From assembly GCF_000308435.1 (NCBI RefSeq), contig NZ_BAFR01000124.1, positions 1 to 64,000 on the forward strand: a DNA stretch of 64,000 nucleotides. The letters are read 5' to 3'. This document shows, in pieces, positions 52,272 through 61,788 of the stretch. Source of the DNA: Nocardia araoensis NBRC 100135. GTDB taxonomy: Bacteria; Actinomycetota; Actinomycetes; Mycobacteriales; Mycobacteriaceae. The notes beneath the pieces were generated by a model. The model had not been told where the DNA came from, made no database searches, and saw only the letters and a list, made by a program, of their open reading frames with translations. The translations under genes and the position numbers were made by a program. The first letter of the stretch is position 1; every line of letters begins with the position of its first letter.

Positions 52272-53228
52272 ATGGGTCAAGATTTCAGTGTCGACATCAC
52301 CGCTGCTCCGACGGTGAGCGGGAGTTTGGCTCAGGCGTTCGGCAGTACGTCGCACACCATCACTGATCAGGAAGTGAGCGCGTTCGGGCTGACCAGTTCG
52401 AACATGAGGCAGAGCTTCGCGAAGGTCATGGGCAGTGGGTCGTATCTGCCCGACTATGTCTGGCTGCGTGCCCCCACCCCGCCGGAGGGCAACAAGTACA
52501 ACGACTTTCATTGGGACGAGGTCAGCACCACCCTCGAGGCGGTCGATGCGCAGGTCATCAGTGTCAACAGCAAGCCTGTGATCGCGCACCATGTCACGTG
52601 GACGAACAACCTCGACCACTCTGTGCACTACCACGCGGATATGTCGATCAGTAAGACGGTCTCCACCAGTCAGAGCTGGTCGCAGAGCCAATCCGTCTCG
52701 GTCAACCAGGAGATCACCTACGGGATCAAATTCGCCGACATCGGGGGCAGCATCGGCGGAGAAACAGGTTTCACGTATACGAACAACTGGGGTGAGACTC
52801 GAGGACAAGAACAGAGTGTCACGGTCGGTGTCAGCGAAGGCGCCGACGACGATGTACCCGCGCACTCGGCAGAGACCGCGTATCTCTTCGCCAACCTCGG
52901 ATCGCTGACAGCCCGCGTGACCTACAGGGCCACCCTGGCCGGTACGGTCTGCGGCTGTTACGAGCACAAGTACAACGGTCACTGGTTCTGGGGTATCGAC
53001 CCGAACGCCTTGCTGGACAACGCCGGCCTGGCCACGTCCGTACTGATCACGCAAGACGTCAATGTCGATTTCTACAGCGACGCAAACGTCGAAGTCGACC
53101 CCGGACCTTTCGACCCGAACAAGCAACCCAGCCAGAAGACAACAATGCACTTCTCGCGGGTACGCCCAGGAGCCGGCGAACCGAAATCAGCCCTGGCTGC
53201 CGCTGGAGCTGGATCCACCAATCGGTGA
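52272..53228 (+). CDS. Aerolysin/ETX-MTX2-like beta-pore-forming protein
   Basis: 318 residues, no signal peptide or membrane helix. Residues 98-122 (VNSKPVIAHHVTWTNNLDHSV) are followed by a long Ser/Thr/Gln-rich alternating strand (124-150), a small-residue segment FADIGGSIGG (154-163), a second amphipathic strand (165-187, ending QEQSVTVGV), then VPAHSAETAYLF and VTYRATLAGTV. This order of Ser/Thr-rich strand, glycine hairpin, strand and VPxxSA is characteristic of the aerolysin-type stem and insertion hairpin. A CGC motif sits at 227-229. Base composition is less GC-rich than neighbours. Likely oligomeric pore-forming toxin or defence effector; target unknown. Call rests on pattern only. 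Confidence 0.65.
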   Translation: MGQDFSVDITAAPTVSGSLAQAFGSTSHTITDQEVSAFGLTSSNMRQSFAKVMGSGSYLPDYVWLRAPTPPEGNKYNDFHWDEVSTTLEAVDAQVISVNSKPVIAHHVTWTNNLDHSVHYHADMSISKTVSTSQSWSQSQSVSVNQEITYGIKFADIGGSIGGETGFTYTNNWGETRGQEQSVTVGVSEGADDDVPAHSAETAYLFANLGSLTARVTYRATLAGTVCGCYEHKYNGHWFWGIDPNALLDNAGLATSVLITQDVNVDFYSDANVEVDPGPFDPNKQPSQKTTMHFSRVRPGAGEPKSALAAAGAGSTNR

Positions 53229-53473
53229 CCGCGGACTGAGGACAGCTACGCACAAACGGCCCGCTCGGCATCTTCCTCGCCGGGCGGGTCTGCGAGTGAT
53301 CCGCTGCCTGTCTCCCGCGATACAACCCGCATGATCGGCCACCTGCTGTGGCGTCAGCCTCGGAGTCACAGTGGTGTTGAGAATCGTTCGGTTCCCGGAC
53401 ACCCCGGCACCTTCTGCTCCAGAAGGCTCGATCACCTGCACCGGTCGGTGTCGATAAGACCTGTCGGAAAGCA

Positions 53474-54295
53474 TTGGGTCCTCACCGACCTGGCCAACGC
53501 CAACTAGCCCGCCACTACCATCCTGCATACCGCGGCGACCTGGGTGTCTTCGCCGAGCACTACGACGGCGACCTGGCGGTGATGGGCGTGGAGCCGGTGC
53601 GGGCGTTCCTGTCCGGGATCGCCTCACAGTCGTCGGCCACCCGCAAGCGGAAGCGGGCCGCAGTCTCGGCGTTCTGTCGGTGGGCCTCCGGCATGACCGG
53701 CTAGCGGCGAATCCCATGGACCGCGTCGACACGATCACTGTGCCCAAGCGGCTGCCGCGCCCGGCCCCGGCCGCCGACGTGCGCCGAGTACTCGACGGGA
53801 TCTGCGCGCGGCGGCCGCGTAAGGACTATGTGTGCGGCGCCCGCGCCAGCGAGGCGGGTGGGCTGTATGTCGAGGACTTCGACCTCGCCCTCGAGGACGA
53901 ACACGTCCGCGTGCACGGCAAGGGCGGCAGCGTACGCACCGTGCTGCTGGACGACCGCGGTTACGTCGCCCTGCTGCGGATCTACCTGACCCGGACCGAT
54001 TCATCTCGGGGCCGATGTTGCGCGCCAGCATCAACGGCCGCGGGGGTCGCTGTCCTATTCGGCGGCATATCACCGGTGGCAGCGCTATTGCGCCGCAGTA
54101 GGAGTCGGCATCGATATACACCAGTTGCGCCACACTCACGCGACCGAGCTGATCAACGGGGGTGTCTCGATCGAGGTGGTACGCAGGCGACTCGGGCACG
54201 CCTCCACCGAGACCACTCAGGTGTACGCCTTGCTCGCCGACAGGGTCGCCGACCACGAGATCCGCGCCGCCCGGCGACGGAGGACCATTGTCTGA
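53474..54295 (+). pseudogene. Tyrosine recombinase/integrase (XerC/D-like), multiply frameshifted
   Basis: Four plus-strand frames together spell a tyrosine recombinase. Core-binding part: YRGDLGVFAEHYDGDL to AVSAFCRWAS; then RHDRLAANPMDRVDTITVPK and KDYVCGARASEAGGLYVEDF (catalytic Arg I), GPMLRASINGRGG, and IDIHQLRHTHATELINGG (box II His-x-x-Arg) with LGHASTETTQVYALL (Tyr). Breaks: loss of one C near 53693, a shift near 53990 and loss of one G near 54043. About 15-20 codons between RPRKD and YVCGAR appear deleted. It cannot be active. No att site or tRNA is seen beside it. Confidence 0.8.
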
Positions 54296-54494
54296 GCTGC
54301 GAAACCATCGCTGGACGCCGGGAGGACATGAGGTCAGCGGGGTGCCATTCGTCATGGTCCCCGCATCGGGCAGTCCAACAAGTCGCGTCCGCACCCGTAC
54401 TCGTGGCCCTGAGCAGGCGATGAGGATATGGCGCCGGGCGGGCGAAGTTGGTTCAGTGGTGTTGTGACCGGTACCAGCGGGAGGGGTCGACGGG

Positions 54495-57400
54495 GTGGAA
54501 CCGATGGCGGTGGTGGCGGCCGCGGTCGCTGCTGGAGCGGATGGTCGGAGTGATGCGGGGAGGACGGAAACGTTCGCCGCGCTGAAGGATTGGCTTGGTG
54601 ACCATTACCCGGGTGTGGACACACGGGTCGTGGAGCGTGAGCCACGGTCGGCTGAGGGGCAGTTGGCGCTCGCGGAGGAGTTGTTGCGGGCAGGCGGCGC
54701 CGATGATGGGGAATTGCTCGCGCGTGCCCGGCGTGTTCTTCAATTGTCGGCGGAGTCGGTGGTGGGTGTGCGGTTATCGCGTACGAGTGTCGAGGGGGGT
54801 ATCGATATCGACTCGGTGAGGTCCATCGGGCACGGTGTCGTCGCTGAGGACACGGTCGCCGATTCCTTGCGGATCAGTGGCATCCAGGCCGGAGCGCAGC
54901 ACACATCGGAGCCGTTGCCAGGGGTGGCGCAGAGTGTTGCCTCCGCGCAGGTCCTGCCGATCACTGTGATTCTGTCGAATGTTGTCGCGGGTGGCGATAT
55001 CGAGATCGACGGCGCGCCGGCGCCTGCCGGCCTTGCCGAGTTGGTCGAGCGTTTGGCTCCCGATGGCGGACTCCCGACCATCGACGATCTGGATCCGTAC
55101 CAATTGGGTGCGACCCCGTCTCGGTATGGCGAGGTGGGCTCTCACGGTGTCGCCGATCCATACGTGCCGCGCACCGCGGGGGATGTCGAACGGCGCGTGG
55201 CCGAGGCGTTGACCGGTGAGCGTCTGGTGGTCGTGACCGGTCCGTCGAAGGCCGGGAAGTCCCGCACTCTGTTCGAAGCGGTGCGTGCTGGTCTGCCGGG
55301 TGCCCGGGTGTTGGTGCCGACAGTGGATGCGCTACATCGTGTTCCGTCCTGTGTGCAGGTGCGGGAGTGCGACGCTGCCATTGTCGTGTGGCTCGACGAC
55401 CTGGACCGCTTTCTCACCACACGTCATCCGCTGACGCCGGCGTTGCTGACGCGTATCACTGATCGCGGTGGGCCGACGGTCGTGGTGGCGACATTGCGTA
55501 GCGAGGCCCGCGACCGGCTGCGTGACGACATCGGCGACCTGACCCGTGACATCCGCGTGCTGCTGCAGCAAGCGACGACGATCGAACTGCGATCCACTGC
55601 GGACGAACAGGTCGAACACGATTCCGCGGTCGCGGCCTATCGGTCGTTGGATCTCGAACGGTATCGCGACCGGGGATATGGGTTGGCCGAGGTTCTGGCG
55701 GGCGCGCCGGAGTTGTTGGACCGATACGACAATGCCGAGCCTGTCGTGCGTTCGATCATCGAGGTGGCTGTCGATTGGACGCGGATCGGTCGCCGAGACC
55801 TCATCCCTGAACCCGTACTGGTCGATCTCGCCTTCCGGGCTGTACGCGATCGTCGACCCGATCTCGAGCTCGATCCCGACGCCATCGCCGCGGCGATCGC
55901 CAGTGCGCGCCGACCTGTCGAGGACGCAGGCCGCGTCGCCGCGCTGGGCACGGAGTGGTTGACCGACGACGTTCGTGGATACCGAGCTTTCGACTACCTG
56001 GTCGCCGCGGACGACGGCCACCACGATCGGCGACCACGTCCCATCGCCGACTATTTCTGGTCCGAGGCGACCCGCGACGCGGACACCGACGCGTTGGTCG
56101 CGGTCGGGTTCGCCGCGCACTTGCGGCACCGCAGCGACCTCGCTATAGCGATTACTCGACGTGCTGCAGAGACCGCCGACCCCATGGCAGCGCTCAATCT
56201 CGGATCCTTCCTCGCTCAGGAAGGCAGCAATGCTGAAGCCGAAACCTGGCTGCGACGCGCGGCGAGGGCGGGCTATCAGGAAGCGATGACCTATCTCGGT
56301 GTGGTACTGCACATGAGAGGCGAGAACACCGAGGCCGCACAGTGGTGGCGTCTACTCGCCGAGGCCGGTAACACTGCCGGAATGGCCAATCTCGGCATCA
56401 TCCTCCAACAGAACGGGCAGTCCGCCGAGGCGGAAATGTGGATGCGGCGGGCCGCGGACGCCGGCTATGAAGGCGGTATGTACTCGCTGGGTACGTTGCT
56501 CTACTACCAGGGCCGCACCGACGAGGCCGAGATCTGGCTCCAACGCGCCGCCGCAGCCGGTTTCCCGCCGGCCAGGATCCATGTCGGTCTCACCCTTTAC
56601 CGGGCAGGCGCGACTGCGGACGCGGAGAGGATGTTCGGCGAGGGCGCAGAGGCGAGTGACCCGGAAGCGATGTTCTGGCTTGCGAACCTTTTGTTCCTCC
56701 GTGATGAGTTGACCGAGGCCGACCGGTGGTGGCAGCGTGCGGCAGAGGCCGGTAATCGTGACGCGGCCGTCCAACTCGCTTGGTCGCTCGACCGTCAGGG
56801 ATCAGTCGTCGAAGCCGAGCAGTGGTGGCTTCGCGCCGCCGAGGCAGGTGATGCGCGAGCGATGGCAACCCTCGCCGCCGCCCTGCACAAGCGGGGCGAT
56901 GACGCCGAGGCAGCGGTGTGGGCCCGACGCGCCGCCGCAGGCGACATTCCGAACCGCGTATTCAAATCCGTGTACGGACGTGAGGACGGCTCGACCATCG
57001 AATCATTCGGGGTAATGCTGGCAGAACCGCGCGATTCGGCCGACGCCGAGGACTCTGTGCGCCGCGACGCCGAGGCGGGAGATCCCAACGCGATGAACGA
57101 TTTCGCGGCCGCACTCCACGATCGTGGAGAACATGCCGAGGCGGAAGCCTGGTGGCGTCGCGCAGCCGATACCGGCCAGCCCAACGCGGCCATCAATCTC
57201 GGCGTTCAGCTCTACACTCGCGGTGAGTTGGCTGAGGCGGAGGCCTGGTGGCGCCGCGCCGCCGAAGCTGGGAACCTCGACGCGATGTCCCGCCTCGGAC
57301 ATGTGCTGCGAGAGCAAGGCGCCGAGCCCGAGGCCACACAGTGGTGGCGGCGCGCTGCCACACAAGGACACGCCAACGCCATGCATCGGCTCGGAGCCAT

Positions 57401-57908
57401 GTTCTACGAGCGCCACGACCTCACCGAGGCCGAAACCTGGTGGCGCCGCGCCGCCGAAGCGGACGACAGACCCTCAATGGCCGGCCTCGCAGCCATCCTG
57501 CTGGACCGAGGCGAGACCGACGAAGCCCTGACGTGGTTCCGCCGATCTGCTGACTCGACCGGGCCGGCAACCGCATACGCCCTCGGATCGACCCTGCTGC
57601 GGAACGGAGCGAAGGACGAAGCCGAAACCTGGCTGCGGCGCGCCGCCGAGGCGGGCAACCACGACGCGATGGGCGAACTCGGGGTGATCCTCTACGAGCA
57701 GGGGGCGACAACCGAAGCCATGAAATGGTTCCAGCTGGCCATAGACACCAATCCACAGGCTGCCGACGCCGATGTCCTGATCTTCCAAGCCGGCGACACC
57801 TCGATCACCTGGGTCCGCGAACACGAACCCGAACAGTCGTCCGCACGCCGCGACGACTCGGGACCGCGCAGATGGTGGCGCCGCAAACGGCGGCGAACGC
57901 AAGGCTGA
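54495..57908 (+). CDS. Large P-loop protein with about fifteen 32-residue TPR/Sel1-like repeats
   Basis: 1137 residues. An N-terminal Ala-rich domain (about 1-88: VVAAAVAAGADGRSDAGRTE to ARARRVLQLSA) resembles adaptor domains of actinobacterial conflict proteins. A linker follows, then a nucleotide-binding domain with Walker A TGPSKAGKS at 248-256 and Walker B VVWLDDLDRFL at 297-307. Residues about 565-1095 are repeats AExWWRRAAEAGNxDAMxxLGxxLxxxGxxxE of 32 residues; one unit near 850 is degenerate. GTG 54495 has GGGAGGGG upstream. STAND-like signalling or defence ATPase is my inference; target unknown. Confidence 0.7.
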   Translation: MEPMAVVAAAVAAGADGRSDAGRTETFAALKDWLGDHYPGVDTRVVEREPRSAEGQLALAEELLRAGGADDGELLARARRVLQLSAESVVGVRLSRTSVEGGIDIDSVRSIGHGVVAEDTVADSLRISGIQAGAQHTSEPLPGVAQSVASAQVLPITVILSNVVAGGDIEIDGAPAPAGLAELVERLAPDGGLPTIDDLDPYQLGATPSRYGEVGSHGVADPYVPRTAGDVERRVAEALTGERLVVVTGPSKAGKSRTLFEAVRAGLPGARVLVPTVDALHRVPSCVQVRECDAAIVVWLDDLDRFLTTRHPLTPALLTRITDRGGPTVVVATLRSEARDRLRDDIGDLTRDIRVLLQQATTIELRSTADEQVEHDSAVAAYRSLDLERYRDRGYGLAEVLAGAPELLDRYDNAEPVVRSIIEVAVDWTRIGRRDLIPEPVLVDLAFRAVRDRRPDLELDPDAIAAAIASARRPVEDAGRVAALGTEWLTDDVRGYRAFDYLVAADDGHHDRRPRPIADYFWSEATRDADTDALVAVGFAAHLRHRSDLAIAITRRAAETADPMAALNLGSFLAQEGSNAEAETWLRRAARAGYQEAMTYLGVVLHMRGENTEAAQWWRLLAEAGNTAGMANLGIILQQNGQSAEAEMWMRRAADAGYEGGMYSLGTLLYYQGRTDEAEIWLQRAAAAGFPPARIHVGLTLYRAGATADAERMFGEGAEASDPEAMFWLANLLFLRDELTEADRWWQRAAEAGNRDAAVQLAWSLDRQGSVVEAEQWWLRAAEAGDARAMATLAAALHKRGDDAEAAVWARRAAAGDIPNRVFKSVYGREDGSTIESFGVMLAEPRDSADAEDSVRRDAEAGDPNAMNDFAAALHDRGEHAEAEAWWRRAADTGQPNAAINLGVQLYTRGELAEAEAWWRRAAEAGNLDAMSRLGHVLREQGAEPEATQWWRRAATQGHANAMHRLGAMFYERHDLTEAETWWRRAAEADDRPSMAGLAAILLDRGETDEALTWFRRSADSTGPATAYALGSTLLRNGAKDEAETWLRRAAEAGNHDAMGELGVILYEQGATTEAMKWFQLAIDTNPQAADADVLIFQAGDTSITWVREHEPEQSSARRDDSGPRRWWRRKRRRTQG

Positions 57909-58212
57909 ACCGGCCAAGCTCTCCACCAGCGGCGACACCGATCACATCTCGAACCAATCCGACTTCGCGTGGTGCGCCGAGCACGAGCTGCCGCCATGAC
58001 GGTCGATCGTCGACGAGTTGACGGCCGAACCCGTCGAATTGTCCAGATAGCTCCGCCGAAGCGGTGAAACCCGTTCGAGCGGACATCCGGAAGATGCAGG
58101 CCCACGTGTCGCCTCGGGCACGACAGCAACCTCTGGGCGTTCTGCGCACCCGCTCGGCGGCAGTCCCCGGCGGGCATGCCGCCGTGTCGGATGTCGTCGT
58201 TAATCTGCGGGT
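57909..58212. other. Intergenic region, nothing recognised
   Basis: 304 bp between the repeat protein and a hypothetical gene. Only its right end is informative: TAATCT at 58201-58206 stands 6 bases before ATG 58213. Confidence 0.4.
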
Positions 58213-58893
58213 ATGGTCAACCCGGATACAGCACTGCGCCGCCTTCTGCGCGAAACAGGAAAACTGCTCCAGCCGTACGGGTTCCACGGCACCGAACCCA
58301 CTTGGACGCGCGTCGAAGCGCGCGGTGTCGCCTCCGTCGGCCGGACTCGGGTGACCCGCACGTGGACCGACGGACAACAGGTCCTCGGGTTCGGGCTGAC
58401 CTTGACGGCCACCCCCGCCCCATGGTGGGAGTACTGCAATTGGCGCAACACACGACTGGGCCTGCCCCACGTGCCGCTGGAATCGGCCACCGGCCCCGGC
58501 CTGATCGACTTGCACTCACTGTCCGACGAACTGACCACGCCGTGGACCCTGCGGGTCGACCCGGCACAACCTGGTCAGCACGCGCTGCAATCCGACATCG
58601 ACACCATCCGCGACCAACTTCCCCGCCGCGTACACGCCTACGCCCGCAGAGCGCTACGCCTGGTGGACGCCGATCGCTATCTCGAGGAGCTGACGGCCCG
58701 ACCCGATCCCGGGATCCGGACTCGAGAAGCGATCATCGTCTTGCTCGCCGACCGCGGACCAGGACCGCGCCTCGACGAGGCGATACACCGCTTCCAACAG
58801 TGCATCGCGGGACCGGACGCCTCGACCTACGCGGAGGATGTCATCACTTACGCACGCACTCGAACAGCGGTCGGCCAAGTCGTCGAGCGATGA
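58213..58893 (+). CDS. DUF4304-like hypothetical protein
   Basis: 226 residues, soluble. It begins MVNPDTALRRLLRETGKLLQPYGF and continues with aromatic-rich strands (WWEYCNWRNTRLGLP), then helices at the C terminus. The start pattern (LRRxGFxRxGxxW-like) recalls DUF4304, which is found in many actinobacteria with unknown function. ATG is leaderless by the TAATCT-N6-ATG rule. Confidence 0.5.
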   Translation: MVNPDTALRRLLRETGKLLQPYGFHGTEPTWTRVEARGVASVGRTRVTRTWTDGQQVLGFGLTLTATPAPWWEYCNWRNTRLGLPHVPLESATGPGLIDLHSLSDELTTPWTLRVDPAQPGQHALQSDIDTIRDQLPRRVHAYARRALRLVDADRYLEELTARPDPGIRTREAIIVLLADRGPGPRLDEAIHRFQQCIAGPDASTYAEDVITYARTRTAVGQVVER

Positions 58894-59068
58894 GTTCTCA
58901 TTCTCGGCGAGGTCGGGCGATCATTCCGCCGATGCGGTTGGAGCCGGAGGACATTCGGCTCGCCAGGGTGCAGGCACGACCGCGACGAGCGGACACCGAC
59001 GGACCGGTCGGAAGAGACCGTGGCACCGTGATCGCCGGACGCCCTGTTCGGCAGCGTCTCGGCGCCGG

Positions 59069-59944
59069 TCAGGAATTCTGTTCGGCCGAGCGCGGGGCGC
59101 GAGCCCAGGAGGCGAGGATCTGCAGGCGCTGAGCGGAGGGTGAACCGGGTTCCGGGGTGTAGATCATGAGGATGTGGCCCGGTTCGGCGGTGATGGCGAG
59201 TTCTTCGTAGGCGAGGACGAGGTCGCCGACATCGGGATGGCGGAAGCGTTTGGTGCCCGAGCCGTGGGTGCGCACGTCGTGAGCGCCCCAGAGCCTGCGG
59301 AAGGTCTCGCTGCGGGTGGACAGTTCTCCGACCAGGCTCTGCAGACCCCGGTCGTAGGGGTCGCGGCCTGCTTCGGTGCGCATGATCGCGACGCACATCT
59401 CGGCGAACACCTCCCAGTCGGGATAGAAGTCGCGGGAGGCCGGGTCCAGGAACTGGAATCGGGCGAGGTTGGGGGTGTGCCCACCGTCGCCGAGGAGGGG
59501 TGCGTAGAAGGCGCGGCCCAGTTCATTGGTGGCCAGCAGGTCCTGCTGGGGGTTGCGGACGAAGGCGACCGCGTCGCGAATGCTGTCGAGAGTCCACTGC
59601 AGGTTCGGGCGGATGGCGCCGGGGCGGCCGGCGCGGCGCCCGAGCCGGGCGGAGGTCGGGATGCCGTCGCAGGCGCGGGCGAGGTCGAGCAAGTGCGCGC
59701 GTTCGGTGTCGTCGAGCTGCAGCGCGGTGGAGACGGCGTCGAGTACCGAGGCGGAGGCGCCTGCGATGGCGCCGCGCTCGAGTTTGGCGTAGTACTCCAC
59801 ACTGACCCCCGCCAGCGCGGCCACTTCGGAGCGGCGCAGGCCGGGGACCCGGCGGTTCGGCCCAGCGGGAAGACCGGCTCGGTCGGGGGTGAGCTTGGCA
59901 CGTCGGGACATCAGGAACTCGCGTACTTCCTCCCGGTTGCTCAT
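59069..59944 (-). CDS. XRE-family regulator with MmyB-like ligand domain
   Basis: 291 residues. N-terminal HTH VREFLMSRRAKLTPDRAGLP, then PGLRRSEVAALAGVSVEYYAK, typical of the MLTR/MmyB group, followed by a PAS-like ligand domain with WTLDSIRDAVAFVRNPQQDLLATN. Divergent from a zinc alcohol dehydrogenase, which it probably controls. ATG 59944 with TACGCT (59956-59951) and a 6-base gap; a CCCAGCG-N14-CGCTGGG dyad (59948-59975) overlaps that promoter, so autoregulation is likely. Confidence 0.88.
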   Translation of the reverse strand: MSNREEVREFLMSRRAKLTPDRAGLPAGPNRRVPGLRRSEVAALAGVSVEYYAKLERGAIAGASASVLDAVSTALQLDDTERAHLLDLARACDGIPTSARLGRRAGRPGAIRPNLQWTLDSIRDAVAFVRNPQQDLLATNELGRAFYAPLLGDGGHTPNLARFQFLDPASRDFYPDWEVFAEMCVAIMRTEAGRDPYDRGLQSLVGELSTRSETFRRLWGAHDVRTHGSGTKRFRHPDVGDLVLAYEELAITAEPGHILMIYTPEPGSPSAQRLQILASWARAPRSAEQNS

Positions 59945-59947
59945 AGT

Positions 59948-59975
59948 CCCAGCGTAGGGCGGCCGCAGCGCTGGG
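59948..59975. promoter_or_regulatory. Candidate operator of the XRE regulator
   Basis: CCCAGCG (59948-59954) and CGCTGGG (59969-59975) with a 14-base spacer overlap the leaderless -10 of the XRE gene and lie in the 196-bp divergent region before the alcohol dehydrogenase. Confidence 0.5.
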
Positions 59976-60140
59976 GGGGTGGCCTGCTGGTACACCCATC
60001 GAGCGGGACTCCCTCGCGGCGCGGGTCGGGGGTTGACTGGGCAGTGCCGCTTCGACAGCGAGGTGTGCGTCGAGCCGTCGGCGGTAATACCGGCGCGGAG
60101 CCGATCGACAACGGACATCGTTTGGAAGGAGGACCGGATC

Positions 60141-61163
60141 ATGCGCGGAGTCGTCATGCATGCCCCCGGTGACGTGCGCGTCGAGCAGCGGGAGGACCCG
60201 CGGATCGTGGAGCCCACCGACGCGGTCATCAGCATCGCCGCGACCTGCATCTGCGGGTCGGACCTGTGGCCCTACCGCGGCATCGAGAAGCTGAAGGGAC
60301 CCACCCCGATGGGTCACGAATACGTAGGCGTGGTCACCGAGATCGGGCCGGAAGTGAAGACCCTCGCAGTCGGCGACTTCGTCGTCGGTTCCTTCTTCGC
60401 CTCCGACAACACCTGCGAGATCTGCCGGGCCGGCTATCAGAGCCGCTGCGTGCACAACGTGCCGATCGGCATGATCGGCACGCAGGCCGAGCGGGCCCGG
60501 ATCCCGTTGGCCGACGGCACCCTCGTCGTGGTCCCCGCCACCCCCACGCCGGAGCAGGTCCCGCACTTGCTCGCCGCCTCCGACGTGCTCGGCACCGGCT
60601 GGTTCGCCGCCGTGGCCGCCGAGGCGGGTCCCGGCAAGACCGTCGCGGTCGTCGGGGACGGCGCGGTCGGACTGCTGGCCGTGCTCGCCGCAAGGCAACT
60701 GGGCGCCGACCGCGTCATAGTCATGAGCCGCCACGCCGACCGCCAAGCTCTGGCTCGCAAATTCGGCGCCACCGATATCGTCGCCGAACGCGGTGATGCC
60801 GGTGTGGCCAGGATCAAGGACCTCACCGGCGGGCTGGGCGCGCACTCGGTCGTCGAAGCCGTCGGGACCCAGGAATCGATGGAACAGGCCATCCGGTCGG
60901 CGCGCCCCGGCGGGCACGTCGGCTACGTCGGGGTCAGCCACGATGTCGCGCTCGACGGCATGGAGCTGTTCTTCTCCGGCGTACACCTGCACGGCGGCCC
61001 CGCCCCGGTGCGCCGCTTCCTGCCGGAATTGATCGACCTCATCCTGCGCGGCGACATCCATCCCGGCGAGGTCTTCGACCGCACGCTGCCGCTCGACGAA
61101 GCCGCCGAAGGCTATCGCGCGATGGACCAGCGCCGCGCCACCAAAGTCCTGCTCACCCTCTGA
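60141..61163 (+). CDS. Zinc-dependent alcohol dehydrogenase family protein
   Basis: 340 residues of the medium-chain dehydrogenase type. Catalytic zinc residues: Cys38 in CICGSD and His59-Glu60 in GHEYVG. The structural zinc loop has only three cysteines (Cys92, Cys95, Cys103); the first ligand position is Asp/Asn89-90, so the second zinc may be absent. Rossmann motif VVGDGAVGLLAV. Start ATG 60141 with GGAAGGAGG 8 bases upstream. Substrate unknown. Confidence 0.9.
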   Translation: MRGVVMHAPGDVRVEQREDPRIVEPTDAVISIAATCICGSDLWPYRGIEKLKGPTPMGHEYVGVVTEIGPEVKTLAVGDFVVGSFFASDNTCEICRAGYQSRCVHNVPIGMIGTQAERARIPLADGTLVVVPATPTPEQVPHLLAASDVLGTGWFAAVAAEAGPGKTVAVVGDGAVGLLAVLAARQLGADRVIVMSRHADRQALARKFGATDIVAERGDAGVARIKDLTGGLGAHSVVEAVGTQESMEQAIRSARPGGHVGYVGVSHDVALDGMELFFSGVHLHGGPAPVRRFLPELIDLILRGDIHPGEVFDRTLPLDEAAEGYRAMDQRRATKVLLTL

Positions 61164-61247
61164 CCCCTCGGACCGCGTACCGCCTGCTCGATCCGGCATC
61201 GCACGCATCCCGACCCCGACCACGACGAACGCGAGGAACATTCGCTG

Positions 61248-61643
61248 ATGGACATCGTGCACAGGCCGCCCACCACGCAAGCGCCGACGAATATGTTCAC
61301 CGGCGCGGTCTGGTTCGACACCCTGTATCGAGGCGAGTCCCCCTCCCGCGCCCGCCTCAACGCCGTGCACTTCGCGCCGGGTGCGCGCACCAACTGGCAT
61401 ACCCACGGCCTCGGCCAAGCCCTGCACGTGACCTACGGCACCGCACTGGTGGTCACCCGCTCGGGTCAGGTCGAGGTCGTCCGCCCGGGACAGACCGTCT
61501 GGTGCCCACCCGGCGAGCAACACTGGCACGGCGCAGGCCCGGACCACTTCACGACCCACCTCGCGCTGTGGGAAGGCGACGACGTCGACTGGGCCGAACC
61601 CGTTGCCGACGAGGACTACCGAAGCGCCGCCACCCGTCTGTGA
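61248..61643 (+). CDS. Cupin-domain protein
   Basis: 131 residues with both cupin motifs: WHTHGLGQALHVTYG (motif 1, metal His) and PGEQHWHGAGPDHF (motif 2). Small single-domain cupin of the YhhW/carboxymuconolactone-related kind. It follows the alcohol dehydrogenase by 84 bp and probably acts in the same pathway. Confidence 0.85.
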   Translation: MDIVHRPPTTQAPTNMFTGAVWFDTLYRGESPSRARLNAVHFAPGARTNWHTHGLGQALHVTYGTALVVTRSGQVEVVRPGQTVWCPPGEQHWHGAGPDHFTTHLALWEGDDVDWAEPVADEDYRSAATRL

Positions 61644-61788
61644 GCCGGTGGTGGCGATCCGCCCCGTGCGCTTCCTCCGTCTCCGTGATGGCGACCCCCT
61701 GCGCTCTGCCATGGATTCCGGACGACGCATCGGAGATTCGTTTCCCCTCACCGCGCGTGAAGACGACATCGGTGGGTAGGCCACGCAC

